From contig DVHY01000183.1 of NCBI GenBank assembly GCA_018711755.1, positions 1 to 9,694 of the forward strand: 9,694 nucleotides of DNA. Reading direction: 5' to 3'. This document shows, one piece after another, positions 1-6,382 of the stretch (position 1 is its first letter; every line of letters begins with the position of its first letter). The position numbers were made by a program, and so were the translations under genes. The notes below the pieces were generated by a model. That model was not told where the DNA came from. It saw only the letters and a list, made by a program, of their open reading frames with translations, and did not search any database. The stretch is from Candidatus Limivicinus faecipullorum (GTDB lineage Bacteria; Bacillota; Clostridia; Oscillospirales; Oscillospiraceae).

Positions 1-221
1 ACCTGGGATATTTTTTTCTTAACATCCTCCAGCACCTGCATTTCTGCCTTTTCTCTCAGATCCTCCATGTCGGTGAAGTATTGGTAGAAGGTGCTGCGGT
101 TTACTCCGGCGGCCCTGGAAACGCTGATAACGCTGAGTTTTTCCCGGTTCATAAGCAGCTTCCAGAAGGCGTCGATGATGCCCCTGCGGGTTTTGTCTGT
201 CAGTTCGGGCTGCTTGTTCAT
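1..221 (-). CDS. TetR/AcrR family transcriptional regulator, N-terminal part (cut by window edge)
   Basis: Reading the minus strand from the ATG at 221 gives 73 complete codons, open to the left edge, so the ligand-binding domain lies outside the window. The protein starts MNKQPELTDKTRRGIIDAF. It has a classic TetR DNA-binding helix-turn-helix at about residues 31-55, with AAGVNRSTFYQYF as the recognition region. An overlapping GTG at 225 in another frame gives only a nonsense protein. The ATG at 221 is preceded by GGAGG at 229-233 with 7-base spacing, which supports this start. The gene is divergent from the large plsA-like gene, and a palindrome lies over both promoters. By analogy with other TetR proteins it probably represses itself and plsA in response to a small molecule, perhaps a lipid-related one. 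The ligand is unknown, and only the DNA-binding part is visible. Confidence 0.92.
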   Translation of the reverse strand, partial: MNKQPELTDKTRRGIIDAFWKLLMNREKLSVISVSRAAGVNRSTFYQYFTDMEDLREKAEMQVLEDVKKKISQ

Positions 222-232
222 ACACTTTCCTC

Positions 233-314
233 CATCCGACACAAAAAAGGATATTGTTGGTTGATAATTGAAAGCCAGAATGTTAGAATTTATTATACGG
301 CAGTCTGTCGGATG
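233..314. repeat. 9-bp inverted repeat, possible second TetR half-site
   Basis: CATCCGACA at 233-241 is matched perfectly by its reverse complement TGTCGGATG at 306-314, with 64 bases between the arms. The right arm is part of the 25-bp palindrome over the promoters. The left arm touches the Shine-Dalgarno sequence of the tetR gene and has only a poor dyad of its own (ATCC at 234-237 against GGAT at 249-252). It may be an auxiliary regulator site, allowing looping or a block to tetR transcription. That role is inference. Confidence 0.5.
268..296 (+). promoter_or_regulatory. Sigma-A type promoter for the plsA-like gene
   Basis: A -35 box TTGAAA (268-273) and a -10 box TATTAT (291-296) are separated by exactly 17 bases. 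Transcription should begin near 303, giving a leader of about 60 bases before the plsA start at 365. The -10 box overlaps the -10 box of the divergent tetR promoter. Confidence 0.75.
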
Positions 315-316
315 AT
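292..316. promoter_or_regulatory. Putative TetR operator: 25-bp imperfect palindrome over both divergent promoters
   Basis: The segment is a dyad centred on base 304. Nine of the twelve base pairs of the half-sites match, and the three mismatches fall every third position. The core is CG-n-CAG-t-CTG-n-CG with AT pairs outside it. It covers the tetR -10 box and its spacer, and almost all of the plsA -10 box and its start point. Size and placement are typical of operators for TetR-family dimers next to their own gene. Binding by this regulator is inference from position. Confidence 0.6.
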
Positions 317-320
317 TCAA
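292..320 (-). promoter_or_regulatory. Sigma-A type promoter for the tetR gene
   Basis: On the minus strand TTGAAT (315-320) and a perfect TATAAT (297-292) are separated by 17 bases. Transcription should begin near 285, about 64 bases before the tetR start. The palindromic operator covers the spacer and the -10 box, so an occupied operator would exclude RNA polymerase. Confidence 0.72.
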
Positions 321-329
321 GAGCTGGTC

Positions 330-346
330 TTTTTTTTTCGTTTTTT
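330..346 (+). other. Poly-T tract in the plsA leader (T9-CG-T6)
   Basis: A run of nine T, then CG, then six T lies in the predicted untranslated leader, just before the AGGAGG ribosome binding site at 348-353. No hairpin precedes it, so it does not look like an intrinsic terminator. It could keep the ribosome site unpaired, or vary in length by slippage. Its function is unknown. Confidence 0.5.
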
Positions 347-364
347 CAGGAGGATGAGCAGATA

Positions 365-3300
365 ATGTATCGTTACAGAGCCGGCATAGATATCGGCTCA
401 ACCACAGTCAAGCTAGTCATTTTGGATGATAAAGACGGCATAGTCTTCAGCGACTACCGCCGCCACCGGGCCCATACCCAGGAGACTCTGGCGGAGCTTC
501 TCTCCGACGCCAGGAAGATAACCGGGGAATGTGAGCTGCTCGCCGGGATAACCGGCTCCGGCTCCATCAATCTGGGCAAGGCCCTGGATATAAAGTTCGT
601 ACAGGAGGTCGTGGCCGTGGCCACGGCTTTGCAGCATACCGCCCCCCAGACCGACGTGGCCATAGAGCTGGGGGGCGAGGACGCCAAGATAATCTACTTC
701 ACCGGCGGACTGGAGGAGCGGATGAACGGGGTCTGCGCCGGCGGCACCGGCTCCTTTATCGACCAGATGGCCTCCCTTCTCCAGACCGACGCCGCCGGGC
801 TGGACGCCGAGGCGGCCAGCTACCGGCAGATATACCCCATTGCCGCCCGCTGCGGCGTCTTTGCCAAGACGGACATCCAGCCCCTGATAAACGACGGGGC
901 CACCAAGGCGGACCTGGCCGCCTCCATATTCCAGGCGGTGGTGAACCAGACCATCTCCGGCCTTGCCTGCGGCAAGCCCATCCGGGGCTGCGTGGCCTTT
1001 CTGGGCGGGCCGCTCCACTTTCTGCCGGAGCTGAAGAAGGCCTTTATCCGCACATTGCGCCTCACCCCGGAGACCACCGTCGACCCGGAGAATTCCCATC
1101 TTTTTGCCGCCATGGGCGCGGCCCTGGAGGCGGAGGACGCAAAGCTCCACAGCATGGACCAGCTCATAGAGCGGCTCTCCTCCGGTGTGGAGATGAATTT
1201 TGAGCTCAAGCGCCTGCCCGCCCTCTTTGCCGACGAGGCGGAGTTTGAGGCTTTCTGCCGCCGCCATGAGAGGGCCGTGGTACAGAAGACCCCGGTGGAA
1301 AGCTACAGCGGCGACTGCTTTTTGGGTATAGACGCCGGCTCCACCACCACCAAGCTGGCCCTTATCGGCTCGGAAGGCCAGCTGCTCTATTCCTACTATT
1401 CCAATAACCAGGGAAACCCTGTGCGCACCGCCATGGAGGCCATAGACAAGCTGCGCGGCCTGCTGCCCCAGGGGGCCCGGATAGTCCGCTCCTGCTCCAC
1501 CGGCTACGGGGAGGACCTGCTGCGCTCCGCCTTTGCCCTGGACGAGGGCGAGGTGGAGACCATAGCCCACTGCACCGCCGCCGCCTTCTTCGACCCCAAG
1601 GTGGACTGCGTGCTTGACATCGGCGGCCAGGACATGAAGTGCATAAAGCTGAAGAACAACTCGGTGGATACCGTGCTTTTGAACGAGGCCTGTTCCTCCG
1701 GCTGCGGCTCCTTTATCGAAAACTTCGCCAACTCCCTGGGCTACAGCGCCCAGGACTTTGCAAAGGAAGCTCTCTTTGCCAAGAACCCTGTGGACCTGGG
1801 CACCCGCTGCACCGTGTTCATGAACTCCAACGTGAAGCAGGCCCAGAAGGAAGGGGCCTCCGTCCAGGATATCTCCGCGGGCCTGGCCTATTCCGTCATC
1901 AAGAACGCCCTTTATAAGGTCATAAAGCTCACCGACCCCTCTCAGCTGGGCAGCCGCATCGTGGTCCAGGGGGGCACCTTCTATAATAAAGCGGTGCTCC
2001 GGGCCTTCGAGTCCATTGCCGGGGTGGAGGTCACCTGCCCGGATATCTCCGGCATAATGGGCGCCTTCGGCGCCGCCCTCATCGCCCGGGACCGCTATAC
2101 CGGCCAGGAGAGCAGCATGCTGCCTCTGGATGAGATAGTGAATCTGAAATATACCACCGCCACCGCCCGCTGCGGCCGCTGCTCCAACAACTGCCTGCTG
2201 ACGGTGAACAAGTTCCCCGGCGGCCGCCGCCATGTCACCGGCAACCGCTGCGAGCGGGGCCTGGGCGGGGCCTCTCAGGCCAAGCGCGCTCCCAGCATGG
2301 TGGAGTACAAGCAGAAACGCATGTTCGACTATCCCCCTCTGGAGGACGCCCCAAGAGGCGTCATCGGCATACCCAGAGTGCTGAACATGTGGGAGAACTA
2401 CCCCTTCTGGGCCACTTTCTTCAAGGCCCTGGGCTTCAGGGTGGAGCTGTCTCCCCTGTCCTCCCGGAAGATATACCAGCTGGGCATGGAGTCCATCCCC
2501 TCGGAGTCAGAATGCTACCCGGCAAAGCTGGCCCACGGCCACGTCCAGTGGCTCATCGACCAGGGGATAAAGACCATTTTCCACCCCTGCGTGTTCTATG
2601 AGCACCAGGAGACCCCGGGAGCCCAGAACCACTATAACTGCCCGGTGGTGGTCTCCTACCCGGAGAACCTGAAAAACAACGTGGAGGCCGTAGCCGACGG
2701 GGACGTGCGCTATATCCGCCCCTTCATAGCCTTCACCTGCGAGCGGGTGGCCGCCGACCGGCTGACCAAGCTCTGCCGTGAGGGATGGGACATCCCCGAG
2801 CAGGAGGTGCGCCAGGCGGTGAAGCTGGCCTGGGCCGAGCAGCACCGGGCCAAGGACGACGTGCGCCGCCAGGGCGCAAAGCTCCTGAAAGAGATGGAGG
2901 AGCAGGGCGGCCGGGGCATAGTCCTGGCGGGCCGGCCCTACCATATCGACCCGGAGATAAACCACGGCATCCCGGAGCTCATCGCCTCCTACGGGCTCAC
3001 CGTCCTCACCGAGGACAGCCTGCCCATAGACTTTGTCCCCGGCCGCCCCATCCGGGCCAACGACCAGTGGGTCTACCATTCCAGGCTCTACACTGCCGCC
3101 GAGTTCGTCTCCCACAGGGACGATCTGGAGCTCATCCAGCTCAACTCCTTCGGCTGCGGGCTGGACGCCGTCACCACCGACCAGGTCTCCGAGATTCTGG
3201 AGGGCAGCGGCAAACTCTACACCGTTTTGAAGATAGACGAGGTGAACAACCTGGGCGCCGCCCGTATCCGGGTGCGCAGCCTTATCGCCGCCATGAACAT

Positions 3301-4633
3301 GCGCCGGGACAAGGGCGTCCACGCCAGCCCCAAACCTGCCGCTTACCAGCGCACGGTGTTCACCCAGCAGATGCGCAAAGAGGGCTGGACCATCATCGCC
3401 CCCCAGATGAGCCCCATACACTTTGACATTTTGGAGCCGGTGTTCCGCAAGCACGGCTACAACGTGGTCATCCTGGACAACGACAACCGCTCCGCCATAG
3501 ATACCGGTCTCAAGTACGTGAACAACGACGCCTGCTTCCCCGCCATGACCGCCGTGGGCCAGATAATGGAGGCGGTGCTCTCCGGCCGCTACGACACCGA
3601 CCATCTGGCCATAGCCATGACCCAGACCGGCGGCTGCTGCCGGGCCAGCAACTACGTGGGCTTTATCCGCCGGGCTCTGGACAAGGCGGGACTGTCCCAC
3701 ATCCCCGTCATCTCCCTCAACGCCAACGGCATGGAGAAGAATCCGGGCTTCAAGCTCTCCCCCTCCCTCATCGTGGATGCGGGCCACGCCGTGGTCTACG
3801 GGGACCTGTTCATGCGCTGCCTGTACCGAGTGAGGCCCTACGAGCTCACTCCCGGCTCCGCCAACGAGCTGTACATAAAGCTGAGAGACAGGTGCATCCT
3901 CTCCCTCACCCAGCCCGGCGCCGCTCCGGGATACAGGGAGCTGTGCCACGAGATAGTGGAGAGCTTTGACAAGTTCCCCATAGACGAGAGCATACGCAAG
4001 CCCAGAGTGGGCGTGGTGGGCGAGATACTGGTGAAGTACATGCCTCTGGCCAACAACCACCTGGTGGACCTGCTGGAGAGCGAGGGTGCCGAGGCGGTGG
4101 TGCCGGATCTGATGGACTTCCTCAACTACTGCGTATACAACAACGACTATAAGCACCGCTTCCTGGGCAAGAGCTGGACCTCCTCCGCCACGGCAAAGCT
4201 GGGGGTGTCCATCATCCGCAGCCTGCGCAAGCCCGCCCTGGAGGCCCTGGAAAAGAGCCGCCGTTTTGAGCCGCCCATGCCCATAGAGAAGATAGCGGAG
4301 CTGGCAAAGCCCTTCCTGTCCATCGGCAACCAGTACGGCGAGGGCTGGTTCCTCACCGGGGAGATGGTGGAGCTCATCCTCAGCGACACGCCCAATATCG
4401 TGTGCATCCAGCCCTTTGCCTGCCTGCCCAACCACGTGGTGGGCAAGGGCGTCATCAAGGCCCTGCGCAAGAGCTACCCAAGAGCCAACATCGCCGCCGT
4501 GGACTATGACCCCGGCGCCAGCGAAGTGAACCAGCTCAACCGCATAAAGCTCATGCTCTCCGCCGCCATGAAGGACCTGCACCGGCAGCAGGAGCTGGAG
4601 GAGCAGGCTGTCGCCTGCGCCGCGGGAAAGTGA
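365..4633 (+). CDS. plsA: Single-chain BCR/HAD-type reductase with tandem activase domains, probable anaerobic plasmalogen synthase PlsA
   Basis: This 1422-residue cytoplasmic iron-sulfur protein combines an ATP-driven electron activator with its target enzyme. The first ASKHA activase domain (about 1-270) has GIDIGSTTVK (7-16), GGEDAK, and cysteines C124 and C163. The second (about 318-585) has GIDAGSTTTK (321-330), DIGGQD (418-423), C443 and C482. A linker follows with C603, C606, C610 and C629. A DUF2229 region runs from about 665 (C717, C742, C759, C792). HgdB/BcrC-like regions then carry C931, NNDACFP (C1057), GGCC (C1091-1092), C1256 and ACLPNH (C1353). Length and order fit the family of C. 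perfringens plsA, which makes vinyl-ether lipids reductively without oxygen. AGGAGG at 348-353 lies 11 bases before the ATG. An ATG at 354 in another frame stops after three codons. Older annotations call relatives acyl-CoA dehydratase activase. Family assignment is firm, but the substrate is inferred by homology. Confidence 0.85.
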   Translation: MYRYRAGIDIGSTTVKLVILDDKDGIVFSDYRRHRAHTQETLAELLSDARKITGECELLAGITGSGSINLGKALDIKFVQEVVAVATALQHTAPQTDVAIELGGEDAKIIYFTGGLEERMNGVCAGGTGSFIDQMASLLQTDAAGLDAEAASYRQIYPIAARCGVFAKTDIQPLINDGATKADLAASIFQAVVNQTISGLACGKPIRGCVAFLGGPLHFLPELKKAFIRTLRLTPETTVDPENSHLFAAMGAALEAEDAKLHSMDQLIERLSSGVEMNFELKRLPALFADEAEFEAFCRRHERAVVQKTPVESYSGDCFLGIDAGSTTTKLALIGSEGQLLYSYYSNNQGNPVRTAMEAIDKLRGLLPQGARIVRSCSTGYGEDLLRSAFALDEGEVETIAHCTAAAFFDPKVDCVLDIGGQDMKCIKLKNNSVDTVLLNEACSSGCGSFIENFANSLGYSAQDFAKEALFAKNPVDLGTRCTVFMNSNVKQAQKEGASVQDISAGLAYSVIKNALYKVIKLTDPSQLGSRIVVQGGTFYNKAVLRAFESIAGVEVTCPDISGIMGAFGAALIARDRYTGQESSMLPLDEIVNLKYTTATARCGRCSNNCLLTVNKFPGGRRHVTGNRCERGLGGASQAKRAPSMVEYKQKRMFDYPPLEDAPRGVIGIPRVLNMWENYPFWATFFKALGFRVELSPLSSRKIYQLGMESIPSESECYPAKLAHGHVQWLIDQGIKTIFHPCVFYEHQETPGAQNHYNCPVVVSYPENLKNNVEAVADGDVRYIRPFIAFTCERVAADRLTKLCREGWDIPEQEVRQAVKLAWAEQHRAKDDVRRQGAKLLKEMEEQGGRGIVLAGRPYHIDPEINHGIPELIASYGLTVLTEDSLPIDFVPGRPIRANDQWVYHSRLYTAAEFVSHRDDLELIQLNSFGCGLDAVTTDQVSEILEGSGKLYTVLKIDEVNNLGAARIRVRSLIAAMNMRRDKGVHASPKPAAYQRTVFTQQMRKEGWTIIAPQMSPIHFDILEPVFRKHGYNVVILDNDNRSAIDTGLKYVNNDACFPAMTAVGQIMEAVLSGRYDTDHLAIAMTQTGGCCRASNYVGFIRRALDKAGLSHIPVISLNANGMEKNPGFKLSPSLIVDAGHAVVYGDLFMRCLYRVRPYELTPGSANELYIKLRDRCILSLTQPGAAPGYRELCHEIVESFDKFPIDESIRKPRVGVVGEILVKYMPLANNHLVDLLESEGAEAVVPDLMDFLNYCVYNNDYKHRFLGKSWTSSATAKLGVSIIRSLRKPALEALEKSRRFEPPMPIEKIAELAKPFLSIGNQYGEGWFLTGEMVELILSDTPNIVCIQPFACLPNHVVGKGVIKALRKSYPRANIAAVDYDPGASEVNQLNRIKLMLSAAMKDLHRQQELEEQAVACAAGK

Positions 4634-4663
4634 GCTTAGGGCTTGTACCTTCCAATAATAAAA

Positions 4664-4709
4664 AGCAAAAAGGCCGATGGTCCCCCAAAGGACCATCGGC
4701 CTTTTTGCT
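4664..4709. terminator. Bidirectional intrinsic terminator between convergent genes
   Basis: A perfect 20-bp stem (4664-4683 with 4690-4709) encloses a 6-base loop. The GC-rich inner stem is flanked by five A on the left and five T on the right. Read rightward it lies about 30 bases after the plsA stop. Read leftward it is followed by a longer T-rich tract (T5, GC, T5, then AT-rich), so it should also catch readthrough from the anti-sigma operon. Confidence 0.93.
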
Positions 4710-4797
4710 GTCAGCATGTGCAGGGCTTCCGCCGCTCCCGCAATGCCCGGCGGGAGGAGCCCGGTCAAAAAAGTCCGCTGGAACTTGCCTGACGAGC

Positions 4798-4828
4798 AAA
4801 TCGGACCGGCCTGAGGCCGGTCCGATTT
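4798..4828 (-). terminator. Intrinsic terminator hairpin of the anti-sigma operon
   Basis: A perfect 14-bp stem (4798-4811 with 4815-4828) with a 3-base loop begins about 9 bases after the anti-sigma stop codon. The core is GGACCGGCC. The T-run following it on the minus strand is short (three T), so termination may be partial, with the larger hairpin at 4664-4709 acting as a backup. Confidence 0.75.
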
Positions 4829-4837
4829 TCATCTCGC

Positions 4838-6382
4838 TTATTTTGTCAGGCTCTCCAGCATGGCGTTGAAATCCTCCACACTGCACTTGCTCTTGAACCA
4901 TATGGGTTCAAAGTCTTCGCAGATGTCTTTGTTCTCCGCCTGGGTGCCTTCCTGAGCGGTCTGGGGAAGCTCCGGCGTCTCTGCCGGCTGTGTCTCCGCC
5001 GTCTCCGGATTTTCCGTCTCTGTCTCCTGGGCAGGCTGTCCCTGGACTGCGGGGACCTCGGCAGCGGGAGAGGGCTCAATAACTATCTCCGCCAGGGAGA
5101 AATAGATGTCCTCGCCGTAGAATATCACCGTGACCTCACAGGGTATATCGTCGAAAACCAGGGAGATAACATAGCTCTTGTCGCACTGGCCCTCCGGCAG
5201 TTCCACCTCATCGGGAGCCTCGCCGTTCTCGTCGTGCATGCCCATGAGCATGAGCAGCAGGTCTCTCCCGTTTTCCTTCTCCATAAGGTTCAGCTCAAGA
5301 GCTTCGGAGCAGGGAGTGGGGCTGGGAGGCGGGGAGACGGACACGTCCTCCTCCGTCTGTTCCTGGAGGCTGCCGTTCTCCATAGACAGCTGAGCATCCG
5401 GGGCAATGGTCTCGGCGGGGCTCAGCTCCGTCAGAGACGGGAACTTGCTGAACACTCTGGTGGGAGCGGTTTTGTGTATCTCACCCTCCACCTGGAGCTG
5501 GCTCTCATCGGCGCTCTGGAGGTCCTGCCGGACCTCCGCATCCCCGGTTTCAGTTTCAGGGGCGGAATCCGAGGGTACCTGGAGCTGGCTGTCCTCCGCG
5601 GCGGCAGGCACATGGGGCTGCTCCGCTGCCGTATTGGGGGCAGACGTGGGCATAGGCGTGACTACCGCGGGACTGGGGCTGGGAGGCGCCTGATTGATAA
5701 TGACCCGGTTCTGGTTTGAGCTGTCCCCGCTTCCGGAGGACATGGGGCTGCGCCAGTCGGAGTAGGGGTCCACCGTGGGGCTGGGCGTGGTGATTATAGT
5801 GCCCTGGGCATAGGGCTCCGGCTCATAGACCGCTCCGCTCTCTCCTATCTCCGCCGTAACGGGGCTGGGGCTGGGAGTAATTGCGGGGCTGGGGCTGGGA
5901 GCAGCCTGCTCCTCGGCTTCGGGAGCCGTATCCCCTTCGCCGTACAGCTGGGGCTGGGCAGTCTGGCTGCTGTCCGCTGCGTCTCTGGACATGACCACAG
6001 ACTCCGCCCGCTCTCCGGGGTTCAGGCTTACAGCGGCGGCTATGACAATGGCCAGGCAGGCCGCCGTGGCCAGGAGATTCCTCACCGGCCTGGAAATTCT
6101 GATCGTTTTTCTGCCATTGGTTTTGCCGGTTCTTCCGGCATGGCTGTTCCTCTTTATCATCTCGCTCCGGCGGACAGAGGCCATAATATCCTCATGGAGT
6201 CCGTCGGGCAGTTCTTCCATATCCTCTTCCATCAACCCGGAAATATCTGCCATAAGCTGACGCATCTGGCTACAGGAAGGACAGCTTGCAAGATGAACCG
6301 CCAAATTCTTGCGTTCCTCTACACTGAGCTCGTCATCCAGTGAGCGGCTGATAAGCTCCTGGTAGTAAGCACAATTTCTCAT
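4838..6382 (-). CDS. Membrane-anchored zinc (ZAS/zf-HC2) anti-sigma factor with long proline-rich outer region
   Basis: This 514-residue protein should bind the ECF sigma factor made by the gene just upstream and release it on an envelope signal. The N-terminus is a ZAS domain with C4, LDDELS and H30-x3-C34-x2-C37. A basic stretch precedes one membrane helix (about 102-120). The part outside the membrane has PSPSP-type repeats (162-174, 200-202, 233-238, 353-357), two SQLQV copies (265-269, 294-298), a predicted compact alpha/beta domain (about 361-436), an acidic Glu/Thr/Pro linker (450-472) and a C-terminal segment. It holds five cysteines: C358, C400, C415, C488 and C500. AGGAGGTGA at 6389-6397 lies 6 bases before the ATG, which overlaps the sigma stop as ATGA, indicating translational coupling. 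The zinc domain and membrane helix are firm. The outer domain matches no family I recognise. Confidence 0.9.
   Translation of the reverse strand: MRNCAYYQELISRSLDDELSVEERKNLAVHLASCPSCSQMRQLMADISGLMEEDMEELPDGLHEDIMASVRRSEMIKRNSHAGRTGKTNGRKTIRISRPVRNLLATAACLAIVIAAAVSLNPGERAESVVMSRDAADSSQTAQPQLYGEGDTAPEAEEQAAPSPSPAITPSPSPVTAEIGESGAVYEPEPYAQGTIITTPSPTVDPYSDWRSPMSSGSGDSSNQNRVIINQAPPSPSPAVVTPMPTSAPNTAAEQPHVPAAAEDSQLQVPSDSAPETETGDAEVRQDLQSADESQLQVEGEIHKTAPTRVFSKFPSLTELSPAETIAPDAQLSMENGSLQEQTEEDVSVSPPPSPTPCSEALELNLMEKENGRDLLLMLMGMHDENGEAPDEVELPEGQCDKSYVISLVFDDIPCEVTVIFYGEDIYFSLAEIVIEPSPAAEVPAVQGQPAQETETENPETAETQPAETPELPQTAQEGTQAENKDICEDFEPIWFKSKCSVEDFNAMLESLTK
5490..5590. repeat. 14-base direct repeat encoding SQLQV in the anti-sigma stalk
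   Basis: ACCTGGAGCTGGCT occurs at 5490-5503 and at 5577-5590. On the minus strand each copy encodes the core of an SQLQV peptide preceded by an acidic residue (residues 265-269 and 294-298 of the anti-sigma factor). It suggests a small internal duplication of about 29 codons that has since diverged. Confidence 0.65.
5860..5901. repeat. Duplicated 18-base PSPSP-coding repeat in the anti-sigma gene
   Basis: CGGGGCTGGGGCTGGGAG occurs perfectly at 5860-5877 and 5884-5901. Shorter relatives lie near 5318-5328, 5672-5684, 5775-5785 and 5949-5957. On the minus strand they encode Pro-Ser-Pro runs of the stalk outside the membrane. Such G-rich repeats can change copy number by slippage, which would alter stalk length in multiples of codons. 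Confidence 0.75.

Noticed and set aside
300..346. Possible attenuator (hairpin followed by the T9 tract) before plsA
   Set aside because: No stem of useful length lies just upstream of the T tract, and only one arm of the CATCCGACA repeat would be in the transcript.
81..365. A 94-codon rightward frame ending at the plsA start codon
   Set aside because: Its first half is antisense to the TetR helix-turn-helix. It crosses both promoters and the operator, and the T tract gives a run of Phe. No ribosome site or family similarity is seen.
413..2233. A 606-codon open frame on the minus strand opposite the activase domains
   Set aside because: Low-complexity Gly/Ala-rich translation without motifs, antisense to a firmly identified gene. 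It is explained by the avoidance of certain codons in GC-rich DNA.
2507..4768. A 753-codon open frame on the minus strand opposite plsA
   Set aside because: It lies antisense to a gene with complete family motifs. It is rich in Gly, Ala, His and Val, as expected from reversed GC-rich codons, and shows no recognisable domain. It also runs through the terminator hairpin.
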